Of a stretch of 64,000 nucleotides of DNA, positions 33,830 through 45,987 are shown piece after piece. The notes under the pieces are model-generated. The model ran no database searches. It worked only from the letters and a program-made list of their open reading frames with translations, and was not told the origin of the DNA. The position numbers and the translations under genes were made by a program. The stretch is from Cryptomeria japonica. Its lineage: Eukaryota; Streptophyta; Pinopsida; Cupressales; Cupressaceae. Location of the stretch: positions 476,558,900 to 476,622,899 of the forward strand of contig NC_081406.1 of assembly GCF_030272615.1 (NCBI RefSeq), written 5' to 3'. Position 1 is the stretch's first letter, and each line of letters begins with the position of its first letter.

Positions 33830-35498
33830 CTCCTTTTGGTTGCACATAAGCATATGAAGCATTGTAAGTTGATAAGAAAAGGTAGATATTTCAGTGAACC
33901 AAGGAATGGTTTTTTTTTAAGTCGTGTTTGTTGGTTAGTGTAGGTTAGGATAGTTTGTTCATTCAATAGGTGCTCTTGCACAATGTTTTAGATGTCTTCT
34001 TTTTTCAATTGTTCATGCATATTTAGTTAGCTATTGTCCAATGGAGTTGTTTCCCCATTTTTTCTTGTTTAAATGACTCTTTCAAAGGTGTTCATAGTTG
34101 TTTGGTTGGTCATATTCCAAGGTTGTGAGTTATTCATGTCTTCAATTTTTAAATAGATTATTTTCATATGTTATCAAAAAGTTTCCATTAGGTTGTTGGG
34201 TCTTTATGGAATAAAAAATGTCTATCTAAATGATAGTGATCAGATGGTCTAATAAGATTTTATTTAATGATAATGGATTGTAATTAAAGTTGTACCAAAG
34301 GCATTGGATAGAGGTGCAGTAACTGTTCAGGAAGTTTGCAACATTTTTTTAAGTTACTTGCAGCAACTACAAGGTGACTAAACAATCAACCTGCACCAAC
34401 TTCCAAGAAACCCACATCAACTAATGATGTCAAATATGCAACACTATTAAAGGGACCTGTAAATTCAACTATCCTAGGATTTGTACATTCATGAAGTTTC
34501 TATATTTTCACTAGATCACCAAAGGTACTTACATTTATGATTTAAATTTATTAGTAATATTTATCATTTTAAGTTAGTTGAATATCTATGCAATGACAAT
34601 ATATTTATCAATCATCATTTTTCTAATTACATGCTTCATAATTGATTTATTATGCCACACTCATTCATTCAAAGTCATTTGAGGACAAAATACCTTTAAG
34701 ATAGGGGGGAATATACATGATTTGTATTGTTGGCATAGACCATGAGAGGATTGCCTTTCTTGTATATCTTCATACTTACCTCGTACTTTCGTTTGGCATG
34801 AGTATTCACTGATTTCCTTGTTTCTATTAGTGTCTCAAAGTGACAAAAGAGAACAATATTTAGAGGTAGTTGTACCAAACAAGAATGATAGTGTTAAGAC
34901 AATAGGAAGGAACACCAAAATATAAAGGGAAACCTTAACAATATAGTGATAATAAATATGAAGAACTTTGAGTGTCTTAGTGGATAGTAGGAGCACATAA
35001 CTTTACAGAGATGAGAAATGGACAAGAAGTAAAATAATCAGGATATAAGTGCAAAGAAAAAGAAAAGAGGTGAAGACTTTCAAAATCAGTAAATTACAAG
35101 ATTACAAAAGAAATTAAAATTATAAAATGCTTAAAAGGAAGCAATCAACAATGGAAAGAAAAATAAAAATGGATTGTATTATGAAGATACTACAAAGAGA
35201 ACAAAGTATGATAGTGAGAGGAAGGAGATTGACAAGAAGACAATGACAAGAGTGAGGCATAATAGTGGCACCAAAAAAGGAAGTATATACAATTTAATTA
35301 TACATAGCAGGAGAAATGATGGACCAAGATCAAGGAATGGTAATAACCAGCAAAGCATGGTAATAATATTTTCAAACCCCTTGTAGTAGAAAATGAAATG
35401 AGAAAAAAAGACAAGAATGAGGGAAGAGGATATAACAATCATAAAGTTTCATGCATAACCAAAGTCTATCCCTTGCTTGAGGACAAGAAAGATTTCAG
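33830..35498. other. non-coding interior of element J
   Basis: No gene seen. A second gypsy-like 3' motif (tttgaggacaaaa... then atagggggga, 34677-34710) lies inside and may mark an older element end. 34880-35460 is strikingly A/G-rich on the plus strand. Confidence 0.4.
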
Positions 35499-35508
35499 TT
35501 GGGGAGAG

Positions 35509-36492
35509 TGATGAGCCTATAATTTCTCCCATTTATTCCATGATTTATAACCCTTTATCTCATGTTTATAATGTCCTTCCAAGTAATTTCCAAACATTAC
35601 CTTGGTTTCATGAAGCACTAACTAGGATTAATGATGTTTGATTAGAATTTGTATGTCTACCTAGTTAATGCTAATTTTTATAATTTATTATTATAAATGG
35701 TTATTATTAAATATTAATTATTTTTAAAGGTTTAACAATTTTTTTGTGAGAGCTTTGACTCATTCATGTACCTATAAAGAAGAAGGAACACGTTGGAAAT
35801 TAATAGATGTAGTTGTTGATTGGAAGTGTAGAAAAAGTTAAAAAACTAGTTTCAGTAAAATGAGCATATCTCCCTCATTTATTAATGAAATTAAGATCTT
35901 CAAAATGATTTGGAAATATTAAAAGAAGATATAAGCACCATTTAAATTGTTTGATCTAATTCACAATATTTAAGGAGTAATATTCACTGGAAGTTGACTA
36001 AGACAAAACTGATAAATTTGGAGGTAACAATTAAGGAATGAGTTCTAATTCAATTTGGACTCTTCCACCTCTTTCTTATGGATTTGGAAGTTGTTGATGA
36101 TAAGATATAATGGAGAAAAAAATTGGAATAATAAATCAAGGCTCATTAATCATTATGGCACGTTTTTACATGTTTTTAGCTATAACAGTTCAGGTTGTTG
36201 TAAACAGTTTGATTTGGATTGTGACACAATCAACTCAATTAGTTTAGTCTTTACTTGCATAAATATGAGATCTTATTGAGTTGTAAGAAAAAGAGAGTAA
36301 CTAGTTAGTGTTCAGTCTTATTAGTAGTTTCTTTATTCAATCAACAAGTTTGATATCAGTCTATATAATCTCTTTGATTTGCAATAAGATGGTTATTCCA
36401 ATGAAGCTTGTACATTGAATAATGAATGCTAATGACTAGGACTAAAACCACTCAAGAAAGGACCACTTGAGGAACTATGACTCCATAATAGT
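35509..36492 (+). repeat. right LTR of element J, truncated
   Basis: Starts TGATGAGCC after the PPT 35499-35508; matches 31386-32475 until the breakpoint at 36492. Confidence 0.65.
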
Positions 36493-36864
36493 TGTATGAT
36501 GAAAATATGGGTGCAAATACGAGTGATTAAAAAGATGAACTAATTAACCAAGAAAACACAAAGAAATCAAACACCTCAAGATAAGAATGTTAAAACAAAA
36601 TCTAAATTCAACATGATAAATAAACGCAAACCAGAATCCCCTTTAGTTTGAGAGATATTTGATTTGATGTGTGCTCAATGATGTATTGGATGCTTGATTG
36701 TGCTCCATGATATCTAATACAAAGGTGATTTAATGAAAATGATGTCAAGGATGAGTGATGATTTCAGCAGGGTAATGGTATGATTGTGCGAAAGTGGATG
36801 ATTTGCTTGGAAAATGTAGGGTTTAAATAGCAAATGGGAGGGTGAAGGGCTTTGGAAATGAGAC

Positions 36865-36915
36865 ACTTGTCCTCGAAGAGGACAAGTGGAAAGCCATGTG
36901 GAATAAGATTCCACA
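36865..36915. repeat. two adjacent perfect inverted repeats
   Basis: 36865-36887 has arms ACTTGTCCTC / GAGGACAAGT around GAA. 36897-36915 has arms TGTGGAAT / ATTCCACA around AAG. A third, imperfect one follows near 36935-36970 (gacaagtgtc ... gacacatgtc). Confidence 0.8.
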
Positions 36916-38019
36916 GTTGTCCTCAAAGAATCAACAAGAAATGACAAGTGTCCCCAAGAGAGACACATGTCTTAGAAGGGAATGACTTATTTTGGGCAAT
37001 AACCACCCAAACATGAGATATTTTCTAATATTTGGAAAATAGGGAATGTACAAACACGTGTGGGGGGAGTTTAGGATAGGATAAGGTTAGTTAAATGGAT
37101 AGGGTTGGTTAGAACCCATGGGCTAGGATAGGGGTTGGGTTAGAAGGTGGTTTAGGTTACGAGATATGTGGGGGAATTAATTAATTTAGAATTAATTAAT
37201 AGGCTAAAGGAAAAGGACAATGAATTAAATAAACTAAAGTGAATTTATTTTATTTAATAGAAGAAATCTTCAAAGGGAAATTAATAAATTAACAAGGTTA
37301 ATCAATTAATGAGGCATGGCCCTATTAATTAAATTAATCTAGCCAAAGGGAATGGGATGCTGCAATATAATTAAATAATAAGAAATATTTAATTGATGCA
37401 AATAGCTAAGGGATTTAAATTTGATTAAATTTAATCTTCACGGTGGCACTAAAATAGTGTTGGTGCAAAGAAAATAAGACACTTGTGACTAGAAGAAAAA
37501 GGGAGCAAGAAAAAGATGCCCCAAACTAAGATAACGATGGACAAAAGATGGGGGAAGGGGTGCCCCCTCAAGAGGGTGCATAGGAAATGGGGCTTGGGTG
37601 ACGTCTCAAAGGAAACCTTGCCCCAATGGACAGGAAGAAAGAGAACGATAAATGGGACCAAGCAACAAAAATGACACTTGAAAAGGAGGCCACAGAAAAA
37701 AGTTATGCTAAAAAAGGGTTGGGAGGGCCTAGGATGATCAAAATGAGCATTTTGGGCACATTATTTTCCCAAAAATAGCCAATTTATGGCTCATTTTCAT
37801 AGGTTTCTATTGAGATTTGTGAGCTCTGAGAGATAATTCCTTTCTTTAAGTGTATCTTAGAGCTTATAGTGTGCATAGACGATATGGCTAAGAAGGTGCG
37901 ATTGAGGCACCGGGTGGACATGATGAGGAGTGTTAGGTGACATCGAGTGTCGGACCACAAGGTATACCTTAAAAAACTTCACTAGTGCTTTCATTTTGAT
38001 CTTGTTATTAACATTTATG

Positions 38020-38300
38020 AGGGAGGGGAACGCGTTCCCATCAAATCATGTCTGGCGGGTTCATATGGGGAAACTGTGGGTTTGTGATCCCGAGATAGTG
38101 GGATCGCATAGGGATAATGAAAACGGGGGAGATAGTGGGTTCATGTTCCTACTTGAGCGAGTTCATGAACCCAAGGGGGAAGTAAAGTGAAGCGATAAAC
38201 TTCACAAGAAAGGGATCCCGCGAAAGTGCGTTAGCTTTAGGAACAACGGGAATGTGTTCCCATGAGAGAATAACTGATGGTTTTGCGAACCTGCTAGTGA
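38020..38300. repeat. palindrome cluster with GGGTTC/GAACCC cores
   Basis: Perfect or near-perfect palindromes: GGGAACGCGTTCCC at 38026-38039, GATCCC...GGGATC at 38086-38105, GTTCATGAAC at 38161-38170, and GGGAATGTGTTCCC at 38248-38261. The same core motif type as the 2520-3790 and 12540-12930 arrays. Confidence 0.65.
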
Positions 38301-38380
38301 AAGAAAAGGAAAAGGGGAAATTAGGCAAAATGTCAAGAGGTGAATGGGATAGGATAGAAGAAAGGGGGAACTAGACAACT

Positions 38381-39473
38381 TGTTGGACATTGTTGCTGCT
38401 AGGATATGTTGTTGTCATTGATGTCAACATATTCCTTCTTCAATGATTTCAGATTGGTTTATTGGGATTATGATTTGGTGTATGGAGTATTTCTAGTATC
38501 ATTATATTCTTTTGTATTGGTTTTGGTGTTCTGGGAAGCCTACTTGATCATATCAGATAATTTGGTTTTGTAGTTTGTTTATCTGATCACAGCTTTGAGG
38601 AGTTTAGTATTTCCCCTGGTATATTCCGATGTGATCAAATCTTGATCTAATATTTTGGGATATTGTTTGGGATGGTCTTGTGTATCTTCATTTCAGATGC
38701 TTCATGATTTGGTTATCTACACATTATCTTTTCTTCATGAAATTTTATGTTGTTTGTGTATTCTTGAGGTTTAGATATTGATCAATGAAGATTTGATAAG
38801 TGGTGTTGGTGCAGTTGTTACTGGTGATTCTAACGTGCTTGTTAGTGTTTTCTAATTGTGTCCTATTTATTTTGATGATTTGCATTGATTGTTGTGCAAT
38901 TTCTTGGTGATTTTGTTGAACCGATGATGTTCTTCGTGTTATGCAGTTTTCCTGGTGGTGTAGTGTGTTGTGGTTGATCTTGGCATGATTTTCGATGGAT
39001 TTGAGCATTTGGAAATTTGGTTTAGGTCCATGTTAGATCATCTAAATCATTATATTGGTCTGGTGGTCGATCTTTGTATCATGTGATGTAACTTTTTAAT
39101 TGTGAGTTAAGGGTTTAGTCGACCTTGTTGTCAAGGTTGTCATGTAATTTAGGTATCAAGGTCATGTCTGCATTATTAGAGAGTGATGTATGTGTGAATA
39201 AAGGATTTATTTTTTGGTGTGGTGTATTGAGCAGAGATTGGTGTTGCAGAGAAGATAGTTGTGCTTAATCGGAACTATAACCAGGCATTTGGAGATACTA
39301 TTCTTTCAGTTCATTTCTTTCAGATTGTAGTCTGAATCTTGTTGTAAGTCAATGAGACTTCCTTAAGGGTTGTAGCCTTTTAGGTCATTATCTTTTGAGC
39401 AGTGAGCTCTAGGTAGTGTGCATGAATGCATGTGCATTCCCCATTGTAATATTTTTACATACTACTATAGAGT
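38381..39473 (+). repeat. 5' LTR of element F, left part
   Basis: Starts TGTTGGACATTG; interrupted at 39473 by element E. 39469-39473 agagt is E's target site. Confidence 0.88.
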
Positions 39474-40232
39474 TGTTGGGAAGTGGTGTCTCAACCTTGC
39501 ATTTACATAAGGTTAATATTTATAGTAATTTTTCATTTTGAGCATGAAATGGTGCAAAATTCTCCTCGAAACTTCTAGTTGGCTAGATAAGCATTCTGGT
39601 AAAGTTACATCACAAGATCACAACTAGTTTTGAAGATATTAAACTTTCCATTTTGGAGGGGTCCAATGAAAGGTTTAAATTTGACTTTGAGGACTTTAGA
39701 GGCCCCAAAAAACTCTTAAAAGTGGGTGTAAATAGCATAGAAATTTATGAGGCAATAGAGAACTTTGTGAGCTTTTTGGCACTTCAAACGGTTCGTCAAT
39801 AGGACACGCAGTTCTCAAGTTATGGCCTTTGAAAGTTTGTACTCCTGAAATAGAAAATAGAAAATACATCAAACACATAAATAAGTTGTAAAAAGGGAGG
39901 TACACATCATAGGGAATCTAGAAGGGAGATAAGGTCGGCTACACCTTATTGGGTGGTTTTAGCCCATGGTTTTGTAATACCATTTGACGGTTTCTTGTAT
40001 TGTATCTCCTATATATGAGGTGCATGAGATAGAGGTTGGGTGTAAGAGTCTTATGGCTATTAAGTTACCTCTGAATCTCTTATTAGTGGTACTCCTATGA
40101 AGATCTTTCTCTGCAAGTATATTGTAATTTGTTTTGATTGTTGAATAATATATTGGGCGACTTTTGGAGTTTGGGGTTTTTCTCCCAAAAGGGTTTTCCC
40201 CACGTAAACCACTCTGTTATGGTTTGAATGTT
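39474..40232 (+). repeat. 5' LTR of element E, left part
   Basis: Starts TGTTGGGAAG; broken at 40232 by solo LTR G with duplicated atgtt (40228-40232). Confidence 0.88.
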
Positions 40233-41690
40233 TGTTATTGTGAGGATACGGTTATTATTGAGAGGGGGTGAATCAATAATAGGGATAAACTGTAACTTTT
40301 CACCAATCTGCAAAATACTTCACAAAATAGTTCATAACCAGTACTGGTAGCTGATTAAACAATCTCCAAATCAAATTTACCAAAACATTGTCGGTAGAAA
40401 TTTAAGTGTTCATCATTAAGAAAATATAGTAAGGACATCAAATGCATAACTCAATAATCCATCCACAACATCAACACAAGGATTTTTCATGTGGAAACCC
40501 AAATGGGAAAAACCACGGTGGGAATGGTACCCACAAAATATTTGCACACTTTTGGAATGCGCCCTATTAGGAGCCTATCCCAGTTAGGATCTTTATAACA
40601 ATGCTTGGTTAAGAGAATATTTTGTTAGGAGTCACCTCGCTAGAGGATTTAAACCCAAATTAATGAGCCACCCGGTGAAGGGATTTACAAGATCAGACAT
40701 GTGAGGACCTACCTGGTAAAGGGATTTTAATGTTGTTGCAACTGTTAGGAAACAACAGGTAAATGATCTAGACTCAGCACTTCATAGCTTGCTATTAAAG
40801 ATCCTTGTTGGCTCCAATATTCTTCTCTCATGTAGACATCTCAATCTAGTTCAGCACACACACACTTCTTTGATTACTGACACAATAAACCTTCTAAAAC
40901 TTAACCTAAATAGGCTTTACAATTAGGTCAGTTACATAACCCCAACCTACAATGAATCTACATCATAGATCATATCAGATCATTACAAATAAATATAGAT
41001 CATTACAACAAATTACAAGATAATTACAATCACTGAATGATCATAACTCATCACCGCACATCGATCTGATAAGTTGTCAAACCCTTAACACATTATGCTA
41101 AGCACTTTACTTTTTCCCAAGAAATATGATCCGTGTACACACAAAAACAACATCTTATCTCTTCACGTGGATTCTGACATGTCATCATCAACTTATGAAC
41201 ATGAAAAGAATCACCGCCAAACCATAATACATCACCGGTCAAAGATCTTGTTACTTGTTCTCAAACCCTAGCTGATTATACAATAGTCAATTACAAACAT
41301 GACTTCTGGTTCTCCAAACATGATGTGGTTCATGTCATAGGCTCATTATGATTTCATAAGCACACATTCCAAACCGCAAAACCTAACTCAACACGGATTT
41401 CTACCGCAACCATCTTCATCTTTGTTCGGCTTACGAGTTCACTGTCACTTGGTAGTTTTGATTTCCAACTCAATTCAATTTAATCTATTACCAGTTAGAC
41501 TTAACTGGTAGAATTATATAGCTTAGATGATATACCAAAACCTAAACACACATGGTTGCCATCAATTTCAACACAAATAATTGATCATCAAGCATCATAT
41601 CATAATTATATCATCACCAACAATCCATCAATATATCATCACCAACAGTCCTTTACCGGTACATCATCACCTCCATCAGTTATGCCAACA
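40233..41690 (-). mobile_element. solo LTR G inside the 5' LTR of E
   Basis: 1,458 bp, TGTTATTGTG to ATGCCAACA on the plus strand, flanked by perfect atgtt (40228-40232 and 41691-41695). The uninterrupted sequence of the same LTR region is seen in E's 3' LTR near 46743. No PBS, PPT or coding region lies inside, so it is a solo LTR made by LTR-LTR recombination. The G-rich ttgagagggggtgaatcaa near its left end is the reverse of the C-tract end seen in A, B and F, giving minus orientation. Confidence 0.88.
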
Positions 41691-41804
41691 ATGTTATTAT
41701 ATCTATTTCTTTTGTTTGTAACTGTTGTGATGATCTGTAAAATAATTTGCATTATCCTCTCAATCTTAGTGTAGGAAGTTGTTCCACTACTTAACTTCCT
41801 TACA
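41691..41804 (+). repeat. 5' LTR of element E, right part
   Basis: Includes the second atgtt copy and ends CTTCCTTACA directly before the PBS. Confidence 0.86.
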
Positions 41805-41806
41805 AG

Positions 41807-41818
41807 TGGTATCAGAGC
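41807..41818 (+). other. primer binding site of element E
   Basis: TGGTATCAGAGC, tRNA-iMet type, two bases after the LTR. Confidence 0.88.
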
Positions 41819-41928
41819 TTGATCACCTTTGGTTTCAATTGTGAGTTGTTGGGTTTTTTGAACTAATCCAAATTTGAGTGGGAGATTTTGTAGAAGACAC
41901 TTTTTGATCTTGTTGCAGGAATTTTCAA

Positions 41929-44900
41929 ATGGCAAGTTCATCAAAGAAAATAGAGGTGGAGAAATTTAATGGAACAAATTTTGAGATATGGAAGCTGAAA
42001 ATGGAAGATTTGCTAATAGATCGAGATCTATGGGATGTTGTTGATGTGAATATCCAAAGGCCCTCAGATCCTACTTTGGTGGATTAGTATGATGTTATGG
42101 ACCGAAAAGCCAAGGGTCTAATCAAACTGTGCCTAGCAAAATCTGTTCTGATGAATTTCCATGAAGAAAACACTGCAAAGAAGCTATGGACTAAGCTTGG
42201 TGAAATGTATCAAGTGAAATCTTTATTAAATAATATTTTCTTGAGGAATAAATTGTATTCCTTGAATATGGAAGAGGGTGGATGAGTTGCAGACCACCTA
42301 GAAGCATTCAATATGTTGTTGGCTTAATTAGTATCTATCGATGTTAAGATGAATGAAGAGGAGAAATTCCAGATCTTTCTTTGTTCTTTGCCTATTCATG
42401 GGATTCTCTTGTTATGTCTATTGGTATTACTTCTGTTGTTTTGAAGTTTGAAGATGTGGTGGGTGTCGTACTTGGTGAAGAGATGTGAAGGAAGGTATCC
42501 CATAGTTCGAAGGAAGCCCTAACTATTCATGGAAGGCCTAAGGAGAAACACAAGAAGAATGAGAAGCGTAATAAGTCCAAATCGAAATGGAGATTGAAAT
42601 CTTTTGTAAAGTCCAAAGCCATTTGCTAGAATTGCGGTAAACCAAGTCACATTCGTAAGGACTGTAAAGAAGAAAACAAGAAGAAAAATAAAAAGGTCAA
42701 TTTTGATTCAAAGTCCGAGAAGGAAGATGGTGATGCATTTATTGTAGCTTTGATGACTCATGCAGGTAATGATGTCTAGTTAATTGACTCAGGTGCATAT
42801 TTTCATATGACTGCCAATAGAGATTAGTTTTCAAAATATGAAGAATTTAATGGAAGTAAGGTGTACTTGGGTGATGATTCATATTTAGACATTGTTGATC
42901 GAGGTAAAGTTAGAATCAGGTTTTTTGATGGTAGAATAAAAATTATTTAATGGTGTGTTATATATCCCTAGTTTAAAACAAAATCTGTTATATGTAAGCA
43001 AACTGATAGATGCAGGTGTGTAGGTAGTCTTTTTTGAAAAAGGATGTAAGATGATTAAGGGTGCTATGGTAATTGCTAGAGGTGTCAGGTTCAACACTTT
43101 GTATAAGCTAGATGCATACACTGTTGAGTGTAATAGCACTTTTGTAAAAAGTAAATTTGTGAAAGATTTTAGGGTTTTATCTTCAGCAGATGGAAATGGA
43201 TTTTGGGTACCTAAGGGTGCTCTTTCTTCTAAAGAAAAGTTACCTACGGAGAAGACTATGTTATGGCACTAGAGGCTTGGCCACATTGGAGAAAAGGGTC
43301 TAAGGACCTTGAAAAATAAAAACCTTGTTGAAGGTTTGAATGATTGTAATCTTAACTTTGATTTTTGTGAGCATTGCATTTATGGAAAACAAAACCGTAT
43401 TCAATTTTACTCAAGTTCTCATAAAACCTGTGGTGTTTTGGATCATATTCATTCTAATGTGTTTGGTCCTGTAGATGTTCCTTCTATTGGAAAATCCACA
43501 TATTATGTTTCATTTATTGATTATTTTAGTAGAAGGACATGGGTATATTTTCTAAAGAGTAAATCTGAAGTTTTCAGTCGATTTAAAGAATTTAAAGCAA
43601 TGGTTGAGTTGCACACTGGAAAGAAAATTAAAAGTTTGAGGACTGATAATGGCGGTAAATTTTGCTCTAATGATTTTGATATTCTCTAAATATTGTGGCA
43701 TTAATAGATAGATGACAACTATGTATTATCCATAGAAGAATGGAGTTGCAGAAAGAATGAACAGGACACTGATGGAGAAGGCTAGGAGTATGTTGAGTGG
43801 TGCTAGTCTAGAACAAAATTTTTGGGCTGAAGTTGTTGCCATTGTTTGCTACCTAATTAACAGGTCTCCTACATCAGCTCTTGTTGATAAAATGCCTATG
43901 GAAGCATGGTTAGGTCACAAGCCTTCATTGAGACATCTTAGAGTATTTGGTTGCAAGGCATATGCACATGTGCCAAAGGAGAAGTAGACAAAGTTGGAGA
44001 ACAAGGCTATGAAATATATCTTTATCGGGTATAGTTATGGTGTGAAAGGATACAAGCTTTGGGACCCTATTGCACAAAAGTTAATTCATAGTAGAAGTGT
44101 TATTTTTAGAGAAATTAAGTCTCCTTCTATTACATTGCAGCCAGAACAGACTAAAAAGGAAGATGTGATTCAATTCCCTTCTACACCTGAAAGAGTTGAA
44201 TCGAGACCCCTAGATAGGCAAGAAAATAGGAGAGCTCATCCATATTTGAATCTTCAAAAGAAGAGGAAGAACCTCCAAATCAGCTTGTTTGAAGGTCTAC
44301 AAGACATAGACAACCACCTGAAAGGTATTCACCTGATGATTGGAGATGTATTTTTTCTTTGAATACTAATATGGATGAACCAAAATCTGTAGTAGAGGTA
44401 TTAGGTATGAATGATGCAAAATCCTAGAATATTTCTATGGAAGAAGAAATTGCAGCTTTGAAAAAGAATGATACATGGGATCTTGTACCATTGCCTAAAG
44501 AATGAAAGTTTGTTGGTTGCAAATGGGTGTTCAAGAAAAAGATTGGTTCAGATGGAAGCATTGAGAAGTATAAAGCAAGGTTGGTTGCAAAAGGCTACTC
44601 TCAAGTTGAGGGTGTTGATTATGGTGAGATATTTTCTCTTGTTTCCAAAATGACATCCATTAGATTTTTTCTTTGTATAGTTGTTGCTTATGATTTAGAG
44701 GTTGAGCAAATAGATGTGAAAACTGCTTTCCTTCATGGAGGAGGATATTTATATGACACAGTCGGAGCACTATATGGTGAAATGTAAAAGTAATCTGGTC
44801 TATAAGTTAAAGAAATCCCTGTATGGCCTCAAACAGAGTCCTAGGATGTGGTACCATAAATTTGATACATATGTGTTGCGTTTAGGATTTGAGCATTCTA

Positions 44901-45931
44901 AATTAAATCACTGTGTTTATTATAAAAATGATGGTGATCATTTTTTGTACATTGCATTGTATGTTGATGATATGTTATTCATTAGTAAAGGGAAAGGTAT
45001 GATTTCAGAACTAAAGTCACACCTCACTGTTAAATTTCAAATGAAAGGTCTTGGTGCAGCAAAACACATTCTTGGGATGGAGATTAAAAGAGATAGAGTG
45101 AATAGAAAGTTATGGCTAGACTAGAGTAAGTATGTGAATTCAGTGTTACAAAGGTTCAACATGCAGGACTGTGGACCATTGTGTGTTCCTTTTACAGTTG
45201 GAACAAAATTATTTGTTGCAGATTGTCCTACATCCCCATTAGAGATGGAAGACATGAGAAGAGTGCCTTACCAAAGTGCAGTTGGAATTTTGATATATGT
45301 TATGGTCTATACTAGACCATACATTGCCCAAGTAGTGGGAGTTTTTTCCAGATATACGTCTAATCCTGGTAGAGTTCATTGGGATGCAGTCAAAAGAGTC
45401 TTCAAATATTTGAAGGGTACCTTAGAGTATTCTTTGTGTTATCATGGTAATTTAGTTCAAGACACGATTTCCCTTGATATTCATGGTTATGTGGATTCAG
45501 ACTGGGCAGGTGATATTGATAGCAAAAGATCTACCAGTGATTATGTGTTTACTTTATTTGGTGGTGCAATTAGTTGGATGAGTAAGCGACTAGTTGTGGT
45601 TGCTTTGTCCACTACTAAAGTAGAGTATATGGTAGCTACTCATGCTTGTAAAGAGGTGATTTCGCTTAAGAGACTATGTTCAGACATTGGAATAAAACAA
45701 GGAGCTATGACAGTTTATTGTGATAGTCAGAATGTGAGTTGCCTACGTAAGAACCCGACATTTCATGCCCTGACCAAGCACATTGATGTTCAGTATCATT
45801 TTGTCAAAGAAGTGAAGTTGGTTAAGGTAGAAACTTTGATGAGTATTGCAGATTCTTTAACTAAGGCTGTGACCACAGGTAAGTTCAGATGGTGCTCAGA
45901 ATCTATGGGCCTCATGGCCCCTAGCAATTGA
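41929..45931 (+). pseudogene. gag-pol polyprotein remnant of copia element E
   Basis: Gag starts at ATG 41929. The zinc knuckle near 42625-42665 keeps C-x2-C-x4-H-x4-C but has a stop between its first two Cys. Protease D-S-G-A lies near 42786, just after a Trp-to-stop. Integrase (43309-43689, 43757-43987) has the first Asp changed to Asn (43456-43458), but RTDNGG and NGVAERMN are kept. RT (44527-45124) has YVDDM intact, with a frameshift near 44740. RNase H lies in the open frame 45134-45931; TTEAEY has become TTKVEY (Lys codon 45617-45619), removing an acidic residue. Best preserved of the Tork-like copies, still dead. Confidence 0.92.
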
Positions 45932-45972
45932 TTTATTGTGTTGATACTCCCTTTTTCTCTTGCAAGGAGTTT

Positions 45973-45987
45973 GACGAGTGGGAGATT
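45973..45987 (+). other. polypurine tract of element E
   Basis: GACGAGTGGGAGATT directly before the 3' LTR. Confidence 0.8.

Larger units (their letters stand above)
31386..36492 (+). mobile_element. decayed non-autonomous LTR element J
   Basis: Two diverged direct repeats, 31386-about 32475 and 35509-36492, flank about 3 kb without any pol motif. A block of gypsy-type 3' sequence (ccttgcttgaggacaag, then ttggggagag at 35499-35508) directly precedes the second LTR, which starts TGATGAGCC. This arrangement is common in plant Ty3/gypsy elements and their large derivatives. The left LTR starts TAATGAACC (TG mutated). The right LTR is cut at fragment K. Confidence 0.65.
36493..38380. repeat. fragment K: LTR-like, palindrome-rich, AT blocks
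   Basis: Begins TGTATGATGAAAATATGGGT directly after the broken LTR of J and ends at the start of element F. It contains perfect inverted repeats, blocks of aattaatt (37170-37400), and a palindrome group at 38020-38300. There is no convincing ORF. Probably part of an LTR of a non-autonomous element, but no partner is in the window. Confidence 0.4.

Noticed and set aside
35174-35442. Complementary ORFs on both strands near 35.2-35.4 kb
   Set aside because: A/G-rich bias opens frames on both strands; inside the non-coding interior of J.
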